A DNA stretch of 64,000 bases, from positions 1-64,000 of the forward strand of contig NZ_JADIJR010000016.1 in NCBI RefSeq assembly GCF_017355365.1, given 5' to 3'. The position numbers and the translations under genes were made by a program. The first letter of the stretch is position 1. Every line of letters starts with the position of its first letter. Of this stretch, positions 43,822 through 53,215 are shown one piece after another. The notes under the pieces were generated by a model. It searched no databases. It was not told the origin of the DNA and saw nothing but the letters and a program-made list of their open reading frames with translations. Source of the stretch: Microbacterium sp. SD291 (GTDB lineage Bacteria > Actinomycetota > Actinomycetes > Actinomycetales > Microbacteriaceae).

Positions 43822-44598
43822 ATGCCCGAATGGTCACTGATCACAGTCTCGTACAACAGCGCGAATGATCTGCTCCGGTTCTGGAAGGACTTCGCGCACC
43901 ACGACGGCGTGGAATGGATCGTCGTCGACAACTGCTCCGGTGACGACTCCGTCGAAGTCGCGCGTCGACTCGGCGCGCGCGTGATCCCGCTCGTCGAGAA
44001 CCTCGGTTTCGGTGCCGCCAACAACGTGGGCTTCCGCGCCTCCCGAGGTGAGTACGTCGCATTCGTCAACCCGGACGTCACGGCGGATGCCGTCGACCTC
44101 GGGTCGCTCAGGGAGCACCTGGCGAAGCATCCGCTCGACCTGGTCTCGCCGCAGCTCGTGAACGGCGACGGCACCGATCAGCCGAACGGGCGCGGCCTGC
44201 CGTACCTCGCCTACAAGATCGCGAACCGGCTGAAGCCGGAGAAGCTGGTCGGCACGTATCTGCGGATCGCCGACGGGCCCGACGTCGTCGAGTGCGACTG
44301 GGTGATGGGCGCCGTGGTCGCCGGCGCACGTGAGCGCCTTGCGGTGCTCGGACCGTGGGACACCCGGTTCTTCGTCTACTACGAGGACTCCGATCTCGGT
44401 CTGCGCAATCACCGCGCCGGCGGCCGCTCGGTCGTTCTCGGGTCGGTGCGATGGCTGCACGGCTGGGCTCGCGAGACGACGACGGCCTCGGCGTCGGCCT
44501 GGCGTCGGGAGATCCCGTCGATGGTCAAGTTCTACCTCCGCTACCCCCGGCTCCTCGCCATCCCGCGCAGCCTCTTCGGCCGACCGGCAGGAATCTGA
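43822..44598 (+). CDS. GT2 family glycosyltransferase, rhamnosyltransferase-like
   Basis: A 258-residue GT-A protein with WSLITVSYNSANDLLRFW, VVDNCSGDDSVEVARRLG, NLGFGAANNVGF and FVNPDVTA, the NPD replacing DxD as usual in rhamnosyltransferases. FFVYYEDSDLGLRNHRAG completes the active site. It shares one base with the next gene (TGATG). First gene of a four-gene forward operon ending in a pyruvyltransferase. Confidence 0.9.
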   Translation: MPEWSLITVSYNSANDLLRFWKDFAHHDGVEWIVVDNCSGDDSVEVARRLGARVIPLVENLGFGAANNVGFRASRGEYVAFVNPDVTADAVDLGSLREHLAKHPLDLVSPQLVNGDGTDQPNGRGLPYLAYKIANRLKPEKLVGTYLRIADGPDVVECDWVMGAVVAGARERLAVLGPWDTRFFVYYEDSDLGLRNHRAGGRSVVLGSVRWLHGWARETTTASASAWRREIPSMVKFYLRYPRLLAIPRSLFGRPAGI

Positions 44599-45659
44599 TG
44601 CGGATCGTCTTCGACGCGCTCGGCTCGACCGAGCTCTCCGGCGGCATGCGCCTGCACAGCACCGAGGTCATCCGCGGCTGGCTGAAGTCCTGGCCCGACG
44701 ACGAGGTGATCGTGATCGGGCCCGAATGGGCGAAGACCGAGTTCGGCGACCGCGCGGACGTGCGGGTCTGGCCCAACGAGGATCCGATCCGCCGCTCCTT
44801 CGGACAGCTGGTGTACTCGGCGGTGGTCGCCTCCAGGGAGCGGGCGGATGCTCTCGTGTCGCTGAGCCCGATCGTGTCGCCCCTGCGTCGCAGGCTGACC
44901 GCGTGTTTCCAGCACGATTGGCGGCACAAGCTCAATCCGCATGAGTTCCCGATCCACCAGCGCGCCTATCGGTGGCTGTGGGAGGTGTCCGCGAAACGGG
45001 CGGACTTCAACGCGTGCATCTCCGGCAAGGCGCAGAGTGAGACGACACGGTTCGTGCCGTCGGCGCACACGGTGGTGATCGAGAACGGGCGAGACCATGC
45101 CCGCGACTGGCCGGCATTCGAACGCCCGAACGGCACGCCGAACGTGGTCACATTCGGGCATCACAACAACAAGAGACCGGACCTGGTGATCGGCGCCCTC
45201 GCCACGCTCCGCCGGAGGGGGGCGGACGCGCCGACCGCGACGGTCCTGGGCGCTCGCGGCGAGTACGCGGAGACCCTTCGTGCGCTGGCGACGGAACTCG
45301 GTGTCGCAGACCTCGTCGCGTTCCCGGGATTCGTCGACGACACCACGTACCAGCAGATCGTCTCGACGGCGTCGATCGTCGTGATGCCGTCGTCCGACGA
45401 GGGGTTCGGACTTCCTGTCGCGGAGGCGCTGTACCTCGGCATCCCCGCGATCGTCACCAGCGACAGCGGCATGCCAGAGATCTTCGGAGACGATGTGGTG
45501 TCCGTGGCGCCGACAGGCGATGCGCTCGCCGAGGCGATCGCCGGGGTGCTCGACGGAGCGCTGGGCGCTGCGGATGTGACCGGGAGCGAGCTGATGACCT
45601 GGGCGGACACGGCGTCCCAACTGCGCAGCAACCTGCGCCTCGCAGGGCTCACCGCGTGA
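44598..45659 (+). CDS. GT4 family glycosyltransferase
   Basis: A 353-residue GT-B protein: RIVFDALGSTELSGGMRLHS at the start, NVVTFGHHNNKRPDLVIGAL in the linker, and EX7E at Glu268/Glu276 (DEGFGLPVAE). ATG 44598 is used because it overlaps the GT2 stop; the open frame upstream is only a shadow. Wzx follows 10 nt later. The donor sugar is unknown. Confidence 0.88.
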   Translation: MRIVFDALGSTELSGGMRLHSTEVIRGWLKSWPDDEVIVIGPEWAKTEFGDRADVRVWPNEDPIRRSFGQLVYSAVVASRERADALVSLSPIVSPLRRRLTACFQHDWRHKLNPHEFPIHQRAYRWLWEVSAKRADFNACISGKAQSETTRFVPSAHTVVIENGRDHARDWPAFERPNGTPNVVTFGHHNNKRPDLVIGALATLRRRGADAPTATVLGARGEYAETLRALATELGVADLVAFPGFVDDTTYQQIVSTASIVVMPSSDEGFGLPVAEALYLGIPAIVTSDSGMPEIFGDDVVSVAPTGDALAEAIAGVLDGALGAADVTGSELMTWADTASQLRSNLRLAGLTA

Positions 45660-45669
45660 CTGCGGACGG

Positions 45670-46878
45670 ATGCAGGGGACACGACGCGCCGTGAGACGAA
45701 TGCTCCGGCTCGGCGCCCCCAGTTCGGCAGCCGTGCTGCTGCGATTGACGCAGTTCGTCGTGCTCGCGTGCCTCGGCCACCTCAGTTCCGGCCCGACCCA
45801 GGCGGCGCTGATCTCATCGTTCGGCGTTGTCAGCGCGTTCGGCGTTCTCGCGGATTCGGGTGCGGCGAATTATCTGCTCGGCTCCTCGCCCGAGCATCTG
45901 TCCCGGCAGCGACTGATCCCTGTCGTGCGTCTGCACGGCATGATCGCGCTGGCCGGCGCGACCGCCGCCGTGATCTACTGCGCGGCGGTGTTCGCCGAAC
46001 CTCTCGGCGACGGCGTGCTGATCGTCGTCGTGCTCGCGGCGGCTCAGGCACTGGACAGCCTGATCCGCGCGGTGCGGGCTCCTCTGCTGGTCCACGGGCT
46101 CGATCATGAGTTCGCCGGCTCCGACTTCCTGCTCGCCGGCGCCAAGGTCGTGGTGGCGATCATCTCGCTCGCCGTGGGCAGCCTCATACCGCTCTGCGCA
46201 CTGCCGGTCGCGTCGCTGGTGATCGGAACGATCTTCTGGCGGCGGATCTGGCGGATGCTGCCGGTCGGCGAGCGAGAGCGCGGGACCGCCCGCCGGGTGC
46301 TGAGCTTCGGGATCGCCGGCGCTTCCAGCGCTCTGTACTCGCAGTCCCCGCTGCTCATCGGCGGAGTGCTGCTCCCCGTCGAGGCCGTGGCCGCATTGAG
46401 CCTGGCGTCACGCATCGTGCAGCCGACGGAGATCGTGCCTGCGACGCTCGCACAGCAGGCGATCCCGCGGCTGCGCGCAGGAGTGATCGGCGTGGTGCCG
46501 CTGGCCCTCGGCCTGGGGGGACTCGGACTGCTCGCGGGCGGCGCGCTGTGGCTGCTCCGGCCGCTGGTCGAGGTTCTTCTCGGCGTCGCGTTCGAGCCGG
46601 TTATGGTCCTGGCTGTCATCCTGCTCGCGCTTCCGCTGAAATTCGCCGACTACGCGCTCACGAGCGGCCTCTATTCCCGGGGGATGGTGCGGGCGAAGCT
46701 CATCGTCTCGCTCATGGTGGGGGCGATCGTCATCGCGGCGACTGTCGCGGCGGCATCCACCGGTGGCGTGGTGGCCGTGGCCTCCGTGTGGATCCTCGCC
46801 GAGGCCCTGCTCCTGCTGGGACTCGGTGGCGCGCTGATGCTCACACGCAAGCAGAAGGAGGACCTGTGCGGATCCTGA
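45670..46878 (+). CDS. Wzx-type polysaccharide flippase / MOP exporter
   Basis: A 402-residue, highly hydrophobic protein with about a dozen helices arranged in two halves, typical of MOP-superfamily flippases that move lipid-linked repeat units to the outer face. The N-terminus RMLRLGAPSSAAVLLRLTQF and the later FGIAGASSALYSQSPLLIGG (start of the second half) fit the family. It overlaps the following pyruvyltransferase by 13 nt. The only recognisable Wzx in this window, though three polymerases are present. Confidence 0.8.
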   Translation: MQGTRRAVRRMLRLGAPSSAAVLLRLTQFVVLACLGHLSSGPTQAALISSFGVVSAFGVLADSGAANYLLGSSPEHLSRQRLIPVVRLHGMIALAGATAAVIYCAAVFAEPLGDGVLIVVVLAAAQALDSLIRAVRAPLLVHGLDHEFAGSDFLLAGAKVVVAIISLAVGSLIPLCALPVASLVIGTIFWRRIWRMLPVGERERGTARRVLSFGIAGASSALYSQSPLLIGGVLLPVEAVAALSLASRIVQPTEIVPATLAQQAIPRLRAGVIGVVPLALGLGGLGLLAGGALWLLRPLVEVLLGVAFEPVMVLAVILLALPLKFADYALTSGLYSRGMVRAKLIVSLMVGAIVIAATVAAASTGGVVAVASVWILAEALLLLGLGGALMLTRKQKEDLCGS

Positions 46879-47873
46879 TCGTCTCAGCGGACCGGACCGT
46901 GGCCGGCGGTGTGCCGGCGAACCTCGGCGACGCATTCCTCACGGACGCTCTCGCCGATGCGCTGATGACTGCGGGCAACAGGGTCGAAGTCGTCGATTTC
47001 GGCGAGTCCCGGTTCAGCAGCGGCCTGCCGCGCACTCGCGCCGACGGCATCCGCGGTCTCGCTTCCGCGATCGCCAGAAACCAGGCGGTCGTGATCGGCG
47101 GCGGGACGCTGATTCAGGATGATCGTCCTGATCGGCTGATCGGCGGGCTGGCGCGGCTGTGCGCGGTCACCGCGCTGCTGGCCCGGGGGATGGGCAAGCC
47201 GGTGCGCTTCTTCGGCGTGGGCTGTGATTCGATCGAGCGGCGTTCGCCACGGCTGCTGTACAGGATCGCGACCCGCGGAAACAGGGTGTGGGTGCGGGAG
47301 GACGACTCTCGCGACCGCTTCGTCCGCATGTTCGCGTCGACGCCCGGGGTCAGCTCGGACGTGGCGCTGTTGAAGCACGTGGACGAGACGCCACGGCTCG
47401 ATACCGATCGGATCGTGCTGGCGATGAACCGCTCGGAGGGCGCGCAGGTCTCACCGGCACTGCTGGACGTGCTGGCCCAGCATGGCACTGCGTCGTTCCT
47501 GTCGATGGATCAGCAGGAGGACGCGGCGGACTACCTGTCGGTGCCCGCCGAGGCGCTAGCCCGTCTTTCCCACGAGCGCGAGGCGCTGGGGTGGGAGGCG
47601 GCATGGCATCGCATCGGCGGGAGCAAGGCGCTGTTGGGATCGCGGATGCACGCGCTGTACATGGCGGCGATGCTCGGCGTCCCCATGGTGGCGATCGGAT
47701 CCAGGGAGAAGGTGGTCTCCTTCGCCGGCGAATTCGGGGTGCCCCTGATCGCCTCCCTCGCCGACTACGCGCCGGGGTCGGAGCGACCCGCAGACCCGTC
47801 GGCCGTCGCCGCTGCCGTCGGACGGGCGGGGGAGGCCCTCACGGAACTCGTGGCGTCCCTCTCACGTCGATAG
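46866..47873 (+). CDS. polysaccharide pyruvyltransferase family protein (3 of 3)
   Basis: A 335-residue CsaB-like protein, more distant from the other two. RILIVSADRTVAGGVPANLG with GDAFLTDAL at the start, AVVIGGGTLIQDD near 80, a central WVREDDSRDRF and the ending block GSRMHALYMAAMLGVPMVAIG, with the conserved His. GTG 46866 is preceded by AAGGAGGACCT, one of the strongest ribosome binding sites in the window. Its 3' end overlaps the convergent polymerase gene by 109 bp. Confidence 0.85.
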   Translation: MRILIVSADRTVAGGVPANLGDAFLTDALADALMTAGNRVEVVDFGESRFSSGLPRTRADGIRGLASAIARNQAVVIGGGTLIQDDRPDRLIGGLARLCAVTALLARGMGKPVRFFGVGCDSIERRSPRLLYRIATRGNRVWVREDDSRDRFVRMFASTPGVSSDVALLKHVDETPRLDTDRIVLAMNRSEGAQVSPALLDVLAQHGTASFLSMDQQEDAADYLSVPAEALARLSHEREALGWEAAWHRIGGSKALLGSRMHALYMAAMLGVPMVAIGSREKVVSFAGEFGVPLIASLADYAPGSERPADPSAVAAAVGRAGEALTELVASLSRR

Positions 47874-49294
47874 GGTCGCGGCTGCGCCGCACTCATCGCA
47901 CCGCGCTGCCTCTTCGGGACGGTGCGCCAGCGGAAGACGAGGACGAGCAGGATCAGCTGCAGCACGGTGAGGTAGCTGAAGCGGAAGAAAGCAGGGAACA
48001 CGTCGGCCACCGCCGTGTACAGCACGAGCCAGTAGGCGGTGACCTCCAGGCTCGCGCTGGGCAGAAGGCGCTTCGCGAGGCCGGCCAGGAACCCCTGGAT
48101 CAGTCCGGTGGTGAATGAGACGAAGACGACACCCGGCCAACCGAAGCTCACCAGCCCCCAGATCGGCGGCGGCAGCCGCAGACCGCCAGAGGCGATCGTC
48201 GCGATGTCCTGGGTGGGATTCACGATGCGCAGCGACCAGACCGACGGGTTCCACGGGTTGTTGCCCGGGAACAGCCCGCCGATCCAGGTGGCCCCGTACG
48301 TGTACTGCGGCGCGCGCAGCCACGCATTGAGGAAGGCGATCTGATCCTTGATGTCGGGCGCGCCCGCGGCCACCTGTGCGAGGAGGTCGTTGCCGCCGGC
48401 GGCGACGATGCCGTACCCCTCGACGCCGAAGAGCGTGAGGAAGTAATAGAGAGCACCGCCCACGAAGTAGGTGCCGACGAGAATCGCGAAGTACAGCACC
48501 CATGGCTTCCGGCGCACGGCCACGTAGACGCCGATCAGGAGGAGTACGCCGCTGGCCGCCGGATCACGGATGAGTCCGAGAAGCAGCGCCGTCACCGCGC
48601 TGACTGCGATGACGGCAGCCCGGCCCTTCCTGAGAGAGACGGCGTAGAGGAACAGCAGAGGGAGCAGGACGGAGAGGACGCTGGTCGCGCCCCGGTACAG
48701 CGGGGCGACGGGTGCGTACGCTGCCGCATATTGACCCCGGAAGAATTTAGCGACGAGCGGGTCAGCGGTGAACGCGGGAATGAAGCCCATCAGCCCGAAC
48801 GCGAGGAACACGCCCGCCACGCCCAGCGCGCCGAGCAGCATGACCCGCCGGCGCACCGTCGCCTGGATGACGGGGCTCTCGAAGTCGGTGCGCTCCTTGA
48901 GCCGGTCGGTGTCGAGCAGCTTCGAGAGCATCGCTCCGACGAGCACTCCGAGCACCGCGAACAGCAGGCCGGCCGCCATGACCTGGTAATAGAGATCGAG
49001 AGCCTGGCTGCTGAGATCGTCGAGCTGGTGGAGGAACACGATGGGAATGACGTAAGCGATCATGGAGAACGCCAGCGCCACGTGGGCGACGATGTTCCAG
49101 CGGTTCATCCACACGATGTAGGTGATCGAATTGAAGACGACGAGGCTGATCAGCAGGACCAACGGGCGGAGATCCGCAGCGTCGCGACGCGCCCCCGGCA
49201 TCACATGATCGGTGAGAACGAGGACGGCGAGGATGAGCGCGGTCGTGCCGACCGCGGCGGCCACGACGAACGCGCGTGTCTTGGCCTTCGTCAT
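47765..49294 (-). CDS. Wzy-type polymerase-like membrane protein
   Basis: A 509-residue polytopic protein with about twelve helices. The central extracytoplasmic loop contains PQYTYGATWIGGLFPGNNPW, a feature of the oligosaccharide repeat-unit polymerase group. ATG 49294 overlaps the acyltransferase stop by 4 nt. The last ~40 residues are soluble and basic, and are coded on the strand opposite the end of the pyruvyltransferase gene. The family call rests on topology and context, so it is tentative. Confidence 0.68.
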   Translation of the reverse strand: MTKAKTRAFVVAAAVGTTALILAVLVLTDHVMPGARRDAADLRPLVLLISLVVFNSITYIVWMNRWNIVAHVALAFSMIAYVIPIVFLHQLDDLSSQALDLYYQVMAAGLLFAVLGVLVGAMLSKLLDTDRLKERTDFESPVIQATVRRRVMLLGALGVAGVFLAFGLMGFIPAFTADPLVAKFFRGQYAAAYAPVAPLYRGATSVLSVLLPLLFLYAVSLRKGRAAVIAVSAVTALLLGLIRDPAASGVLLLIGVYVAVRRKPWVLYFAILVGTYFVGGALYYFLTLFGVEGYGIVAAGGNDLLAQVAAGAPDIKDQIAFLNAWLRAPQYTYGATWIGGLFPGNNPWNPSVWSLRIVNPTQDIATIASGGLRLPPPIWGLVSFGWPGVVFVSFTTGLIQGFLAGLAKRLLPSASLEVTAYWLVLYTAVADVFPAFFRFSYLTVLQLILLVLVFRWRTVPKRQRGAMSAAQPRPYRRERDATSSVRASPARPTAAATADGSAGRSDPGA

Positions 49295-50376
49295 GTGAGC
49301 GCGACTCGCCATCGGCGCTGGAGCGGGGCCAGCCCGAAATGAGTTGCCGCCGCGAGCGCGATCGCAGCCGGGTAGACCCACCACCAGATCGCGCTCCGCT
49401 CCGCCGAGAACATCAGGGCTGCACCGAGGAGCAGCGGAACATGCCAGAGATACAGCTCGTACGAGATCCGGCCGAGGAACACGAATGGAGCGGTCTCGAG
49501 CACCCGCTGGATCCAGGAGCGCCGCCGACCCAGCATGGCGAATATCACCAGTGCCGTTCCGGTCGCCGCCAGGGGAGCGTAGAGGGCGTCGAACGCGCCG
49601 CGTCCGGTGACGAGCCAGGCGGCGGCGAGAAGCGCGACGCTGAGCACAGCGTTGACGGCTGCATTGCCTCGCAGATTCGACTCAGCGACGATCAGTGCGA
49701 CTCCGCATCCGATCGCGATTCCGCCCATGCGCAGAAGTGAGAGCTCGCTTCCGGAAGTCGACGCGGCGATCACCCTGAGCGCGTAGAGTGCGATCCCGCC
49801 GGTGAACATGATCACGGACATGGTCCGCCAGCCGAACCGCATCTTGATCATGAGGATCAGGGCGAGAGGCCAGAGCAGGTAGAAGTACTCCTCGGCGGCG
49901 AGCGTCCACAGGTGTCCGTAGAACGCGGATTCGCCGAGAATCGCGTCCGCAAGGGGGCTCAGATAGAGCGCCGCCGCCGCTGTGTCGAGGAGGAACCTGC
50001 CCATGTCGTCGAGCAGGAGCAGCGCCAGAACTGTCGAGGCGGCGAGCACGACGAGCAGCGCAGGTACGAGACGGATCGCGCGGCGGGCGTAGAAGCGTGG
50101 GAGATCGATGCGACCGCGTCCGTCGAGTTCGTACCAGAGGAGCGTCGTGATGAGGAAGCCCGAGAGCACGAAGAAGATGTCGACGCCGAACCCGCCAGGC
50201 AGCTGATACGGCGCTGCCGCGTGGTTGATCAGGACCAGCGCGACCCCGACAGCCCGAAGTCCGTCGAGCGCCGGCAGGTAAGGCAGGCGTCGTGCGCCGA
50301 CGCGGGGCCGCGGCCCCGCGTCCGTTTGAGCCGCACGCGCGCCGCGGAGCGCGCGGGCTCCGATCGCTGCTCCCAT
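49291..50376 (-). CDS. acyltransferase-3 family membrane protein
   Basis: A 361-residue protein with ten or so helices: LPALDGLRAVGVALVLINHA, GGFGVDIFFVLSGFLITTLL, and FYGHLWTLAAEEYFYLLWPL, the family hallmarks including the catalytic His near the start. OafA-type enzymes O-acetylate surface sugars. It starts one base inside the sugar-1-P transferase stop (TGATG) and ends overlapping the polymerase gene (ATGA). A full-length relative of the remnant at 17144. Confidence 0.92.
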   Translation of the reverse strand: MGAAIGARALRGARAAQTDAGPRPRVGARRLPYLPALDGLRAVGVALVLINHAAAPYQLPGGFGVDIFFVLSGFLITTLLWYELDGRGRIDLPRFYARRAIRLVPALLVVLAASTVLALLLLDDMGRFLLDTAAAALYLSPLADAILGESAFYGHLWTLAAEEYFYLLWPLALILMIKMRFGWRTMSVIMFTGGIALYALRVIAASTSGSELSLLRMGGIAIGCGVALIVAESNLRGNAAVNAVLSVALLAAAWLVTGRGAFDALYAPLAATGTALVIFAMLGRRRSWIQRVLETAPFVFLGRISYELYLWHVPLLLGAALMFSAERSAIWWWVYPAAIALAAATHFGLAPLQRRWRVALT

Positions 50377-51896
50377 CAGTGCGCCGTCTCTCCGGGCGTC
50401 ACGACCGCGCGCATGGTCCGCAGCAGGATCGTGACGTCGGAGGCGAGCGACCAGTTCTCGACGTAGTACAGGTCGAGGCGCACGGCCTGCTCCCAGTCGA
50501 GCGCGCTGCGGCCGCTGACCTGCCAGAGCCCGGTGATGCCGGGGCGTGCCAGAAGGCGCCGGCGGGCAGAACCCGAGTAGAGCGCCACCTCGGCCTCGAT
50601 CTGCGGGCGGGGGCCGACGAGGCTCATCGAACCGCCGAGCACGTTGAACAACTGAGGCAGCTCGTCGAGCGAATACTTGCGCAGGAAGCGGCCGAGCGGT
50701 GTGATGCGCGGGTCGTCCTTCACCTTGAACAGAGGCGTCTCGGTCGTCCCCTGCGCATCGAGCAGTGCGCGCAGCTGCGCATCGGCGCCGACCTGCATCG
50801 AGCGGAATTTGAGCATCTGGAACGGGCTGCCGTTCTGGCCGATCCGCACGTGGCGGAAGAGCAGCGGGCCGGGTGTCGTCAGCTTGATGCTCAGGGCGAC
50901 GAGCAGCAGCACCGGGCTCAGCATCAGGATCAGCGCCGACGACGAGAGCACGTCGAACGTCCGCTTGAGGAATCGCTGCCCTGCCGTGAACTTGGGGGTC
51001 TCCACGTGGATGAGGGGGAGCCCCGCGTGCGGGCGGATGTGGATGCGCGGGCCGGCGATGTCGACGATGCTGGGTGCCAGCACGAGGTGCTCGCGCCCGG
51101 GGATCAGCGCCCAGGAGATCTCCTTGACGCGGTCTGCGGGCAGCTCGTCCGTGCTGGTGATGGCGACGGTGTCGGCGCCGACCGCACGCAGCACCGATTC
51201 GACGGCGTCCACGTCGCCCAGGATCGGGATGCCGGTGCCCGTGATCCTGTCGGCATCCGAGTCGCGGGGAACGCACGCGCCGACGACCACATAGCCCGCG
51301 TGCGGGCTGAGCATGAACTCGCGAGCGATCTGGCCGACCGATGCGCGTGAGCCGACGAGCAGGACGCGGGCGGAGAACAGCCCCGACCGGCGTTGTGCGT
51401 TCAGCCATTGGCGCCATCCCCATCGCGCGAGGACCAGCAGCAGGATGCCGAGCGGGAGGCTGATGAGCAGGTAGCCGCGGGCGACGTCGACGTGCAGCAG
51501 GAAGGCGACGATGGCGATGAGGCCGAACAGGACCAGGCTGCCGTTCGCGATCCGGGCGTACTCGGTGCTGCTCGAGCCGATGATGCGGAAGTCGCGCGAG
51601 TCGACGAGCCGGAGCATGAACATCCACACCGTGATCAGCACCGCCGAGAACGCCCAGTACGGGATCTCGCCGATCTGGGACTCGTACCGCGTGGACAGCT
51701 CCACCTGCCGGACGCCGAACCACGCGAGCTGCGTGCCGAAGACGACCGTCACGAGCACGGCGAGGTCGCTCCACCACAGACGGAGGGCATAGCGCCGGCG
51801 CCACGACAGCGCAGTGGAACCGGGAAGTTCCGATGGTTCGGAAGCGGGCGCCCTGTTCGGGAAGTCGATGACGGCCGGGGGGAGATCCATGTGCAC
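50376..51896 (-). CDS. polyprenyl-phosphate sugar-1-phosphate transferase (2 of 2)
   Basis: A 506-residue paralogue of the enzyme at 38957: VLLVGSRASVGQIAREFM in the Rossmann-like part, then KRTFDVLSSSALILMLSP, MLKFRSMQVGADAQL, SLDELPQLFNVLGGSMSLVG and ITGLWQVSGRSALDWEQA. GTG 51896 has GAGAGGG 7 nt upstream; ATG 51890 is also possible. First gene of a three-gene reverse operon with the acyltransferase and the polymerase. It probably starts a second kind of repeat unit. Confidence 0.92.
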   Translation of the reverse strand: MHMDLPPAVIDFPNRAPASEPSELPGSTALSWRRRYALRLWWSDLAVLVTVVFGTQLAWFGVRQVELSTRYESQIGEIPYWAFSAVLITVWMFMLRLVDSRDFRIIGSSSTEYARIANGSLVLFGLIAIVAFLLHVDVARGYLLISLPLGILLLVLARWGWRQWLNAQRRSGLFSARVLLVGSRASVGQIAREFMLSPHAGYVVVGACVPRDSDADRITGTGIPILGDVDAVESVLRAVGADTVAITSTDELPADRVKEISWALIPGREHLVLAPSIVDIAGPRIHIRPHAGLPLIHVETPKFTAGQRFLKRTFDVLSSSALILMLSPVLLLVALSIKLTTPGPLLFRHVRIGQNGSPFQMLKFRSMQVGADAQLRALLDAQGTTETPLFKVKDDPRITPLGRFLRKYSLDELPQLFNVLGGSMSLVGPRPQIEAEVALYSGSARRRLLARPGITGLWQVSGRSALDWEQAVRLDLYYVENWSLASDVTILLRTMRAVVTPGETAH

Positions 51897-52135
51897 TCTG
51901 ACGCCCTCTCCTGCTCCGGGGCCGATCGAACGGGTACCGGGCAAAGGGCGCTCCGGTACGGGCGCCCACGATGTGTTTCTCCTTCAATCCAATATACCGC
52001 AATGCTGATATAGCAGAATGGCGGTGGCGCCTCAGTGTTCCCGCCCGGGACCCGGCGACATGGCCCACTCGCAATCCGATACCCTGAAGCCACGATCGCG
52101 GGGAGTCGACCGTCAACCCGAACCGGAGGTGGGTC
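51897..52135. promoter_or_regulatory. divergent intergenic region with AT-rich core
   Basis: A 239-bp gap between divergent genes. The core at about 51980-52018 is strikingly AT-rich for this genome. It offers TATATT on the reverse strand (complement of 51992-51997) and TATAGC on the forward strand as -10 candidates. Neither has a clear -35. It probably holds both promoters and perhaps an operator; no gene is seen. Confidence 0.5.
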
Positions 52136-53209
52136 GTGGGGCAACCACGTCTCGAAGCAGGCGCACGAGTGTGGGTCGCGACGAATCACGGCGTGATCGG
52201 CGGCGGTGAGGTCATGCTCCTGCGCATCGCCGAGGCGCTGCGCGACCTGTCGGTCGACGTCACCGTGCTCGCGCCGAGTCATCCGCCGGCCGTCGTGGAG
52301 GAGGCTCGTCGCCTCGGTCTGCAGGTCGAGGTGCTCGACGCCCACGACCGCCTGACGTGGATGCTGGCGCTGCGCACGTGGGACCGCCGCCATCGCGATG
52401 GCCTGCTGTGGTGCAACGGGCTCGGTCCTGCGGTGGCGACCTTCGGCTTCGCCAACCGGGTCGTGCATCTGCATCAGCATCCGACGCGACTGAACCGCAT
52501 CCTCGCCGCGCTCGCCCGCATCGGCGCCCGAGAGACCCTGGTGCCGTCGCAGGACATGCTCAGGTCGGTGCGCGGCGCCCGCGTGCTCCCCAACTGGACG
52601 CTGCCCTTCGAGCCGGCGACCCGAAAGCGGGCCGACACGCAGCCCTTCGTCGTCGGATACCTCGGGCGTCTCAGCGCCGACAAGGGCGTGCACGTGCTCG
52701 CCGAGGCCCTGCGGCTGCTCGAGGAGCGCCGGCCCGGCGAGTTCCGGCTGCGGCTGGGCGGCTTGGCCAGATTCGTCCGCAAGAAGGGGCGCGCTCCGGT
52801 GGAGGCGGCCCTCGCCGCGGTGGAGCCGATCACCGAGAAGCTGGGCTGGGTCGCTCCGGCTGACCTGTTCGATTCGGTCGATGTGCTGGTGGTGCCGTCC
52901 ATGGCACCGGAGTCGTTCGGACTGACCGCGGCCGAGGCGATGGCCGCGAGTGTCCCCGTCATCGTGACCGATGCCGGAGCTCTGCCTGAGGTGGTCGGCC
53001 AGGATCACGCTCTCGTCGTGCCGGCGGGTGACGCCGTGGCGCTGGCGGCACGGATCGAGGCGGTCGCCGCGGAGCACGCGTCCGGTCTCGTCGACGACCA
53101 GCTCGCCCGCTGGGAAGCCGTGCATTCGCCGGCGGCCGGGCGCGAGCGCGTCGCCTCCCTCATCGAAGATCTCGGGATCGCGCTCCCTGCGAGAGTCGCC
53201 GCGGGCTGA
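52136..53209 (+). CDS. GT4 family glycosyltransferase
   Basis: A 357-residue GT-B protein: WVATNHGVIGGGEVMLLRIA at the start, FVVGYLGRLSADKGVHVLAE entering the donor domain and EX7E at Glu259/Glu267 (ESFGLTAAE). GTG 52136 has GGAGGTGGG upstream. It is convergent with the nucleotidyltransferase-PqqD gene, only 6 bp apart. A single-gene transcription unit. Confidence 0.88.
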   Translation: MGQPRLEAGARVWVATNHGVIGGGEVMLLRIAEALRDLSVDVTVLAPSHPPAVVEEARRLGLQVEVLDAHDRLTWMLALRTWDRRHRDGLLWCNGLGPAVATFGFANRVVHLHQHPTRLNRILAALARIGARETLVPSQDMLRSVRGARVLPNWTLPFEPATRKRADTQPFVVGYLGRLSADKGVHVLAEALRLLEERRPGEFRLRLGGLARFVRKKGRAPVEAALAAVEPITEKLGWVAPADLFDSVDVLVVPSMAPESFGLTAAEAMAASVPVIVTDAGALPEVVGQDHALVVPAGDAVALAARIEAVAAEHASGLVDDQLARWEAVHSPAAGRERVASLIEDLGIALPARVAAG

Positions 53210-53215
53210 GTCCCG

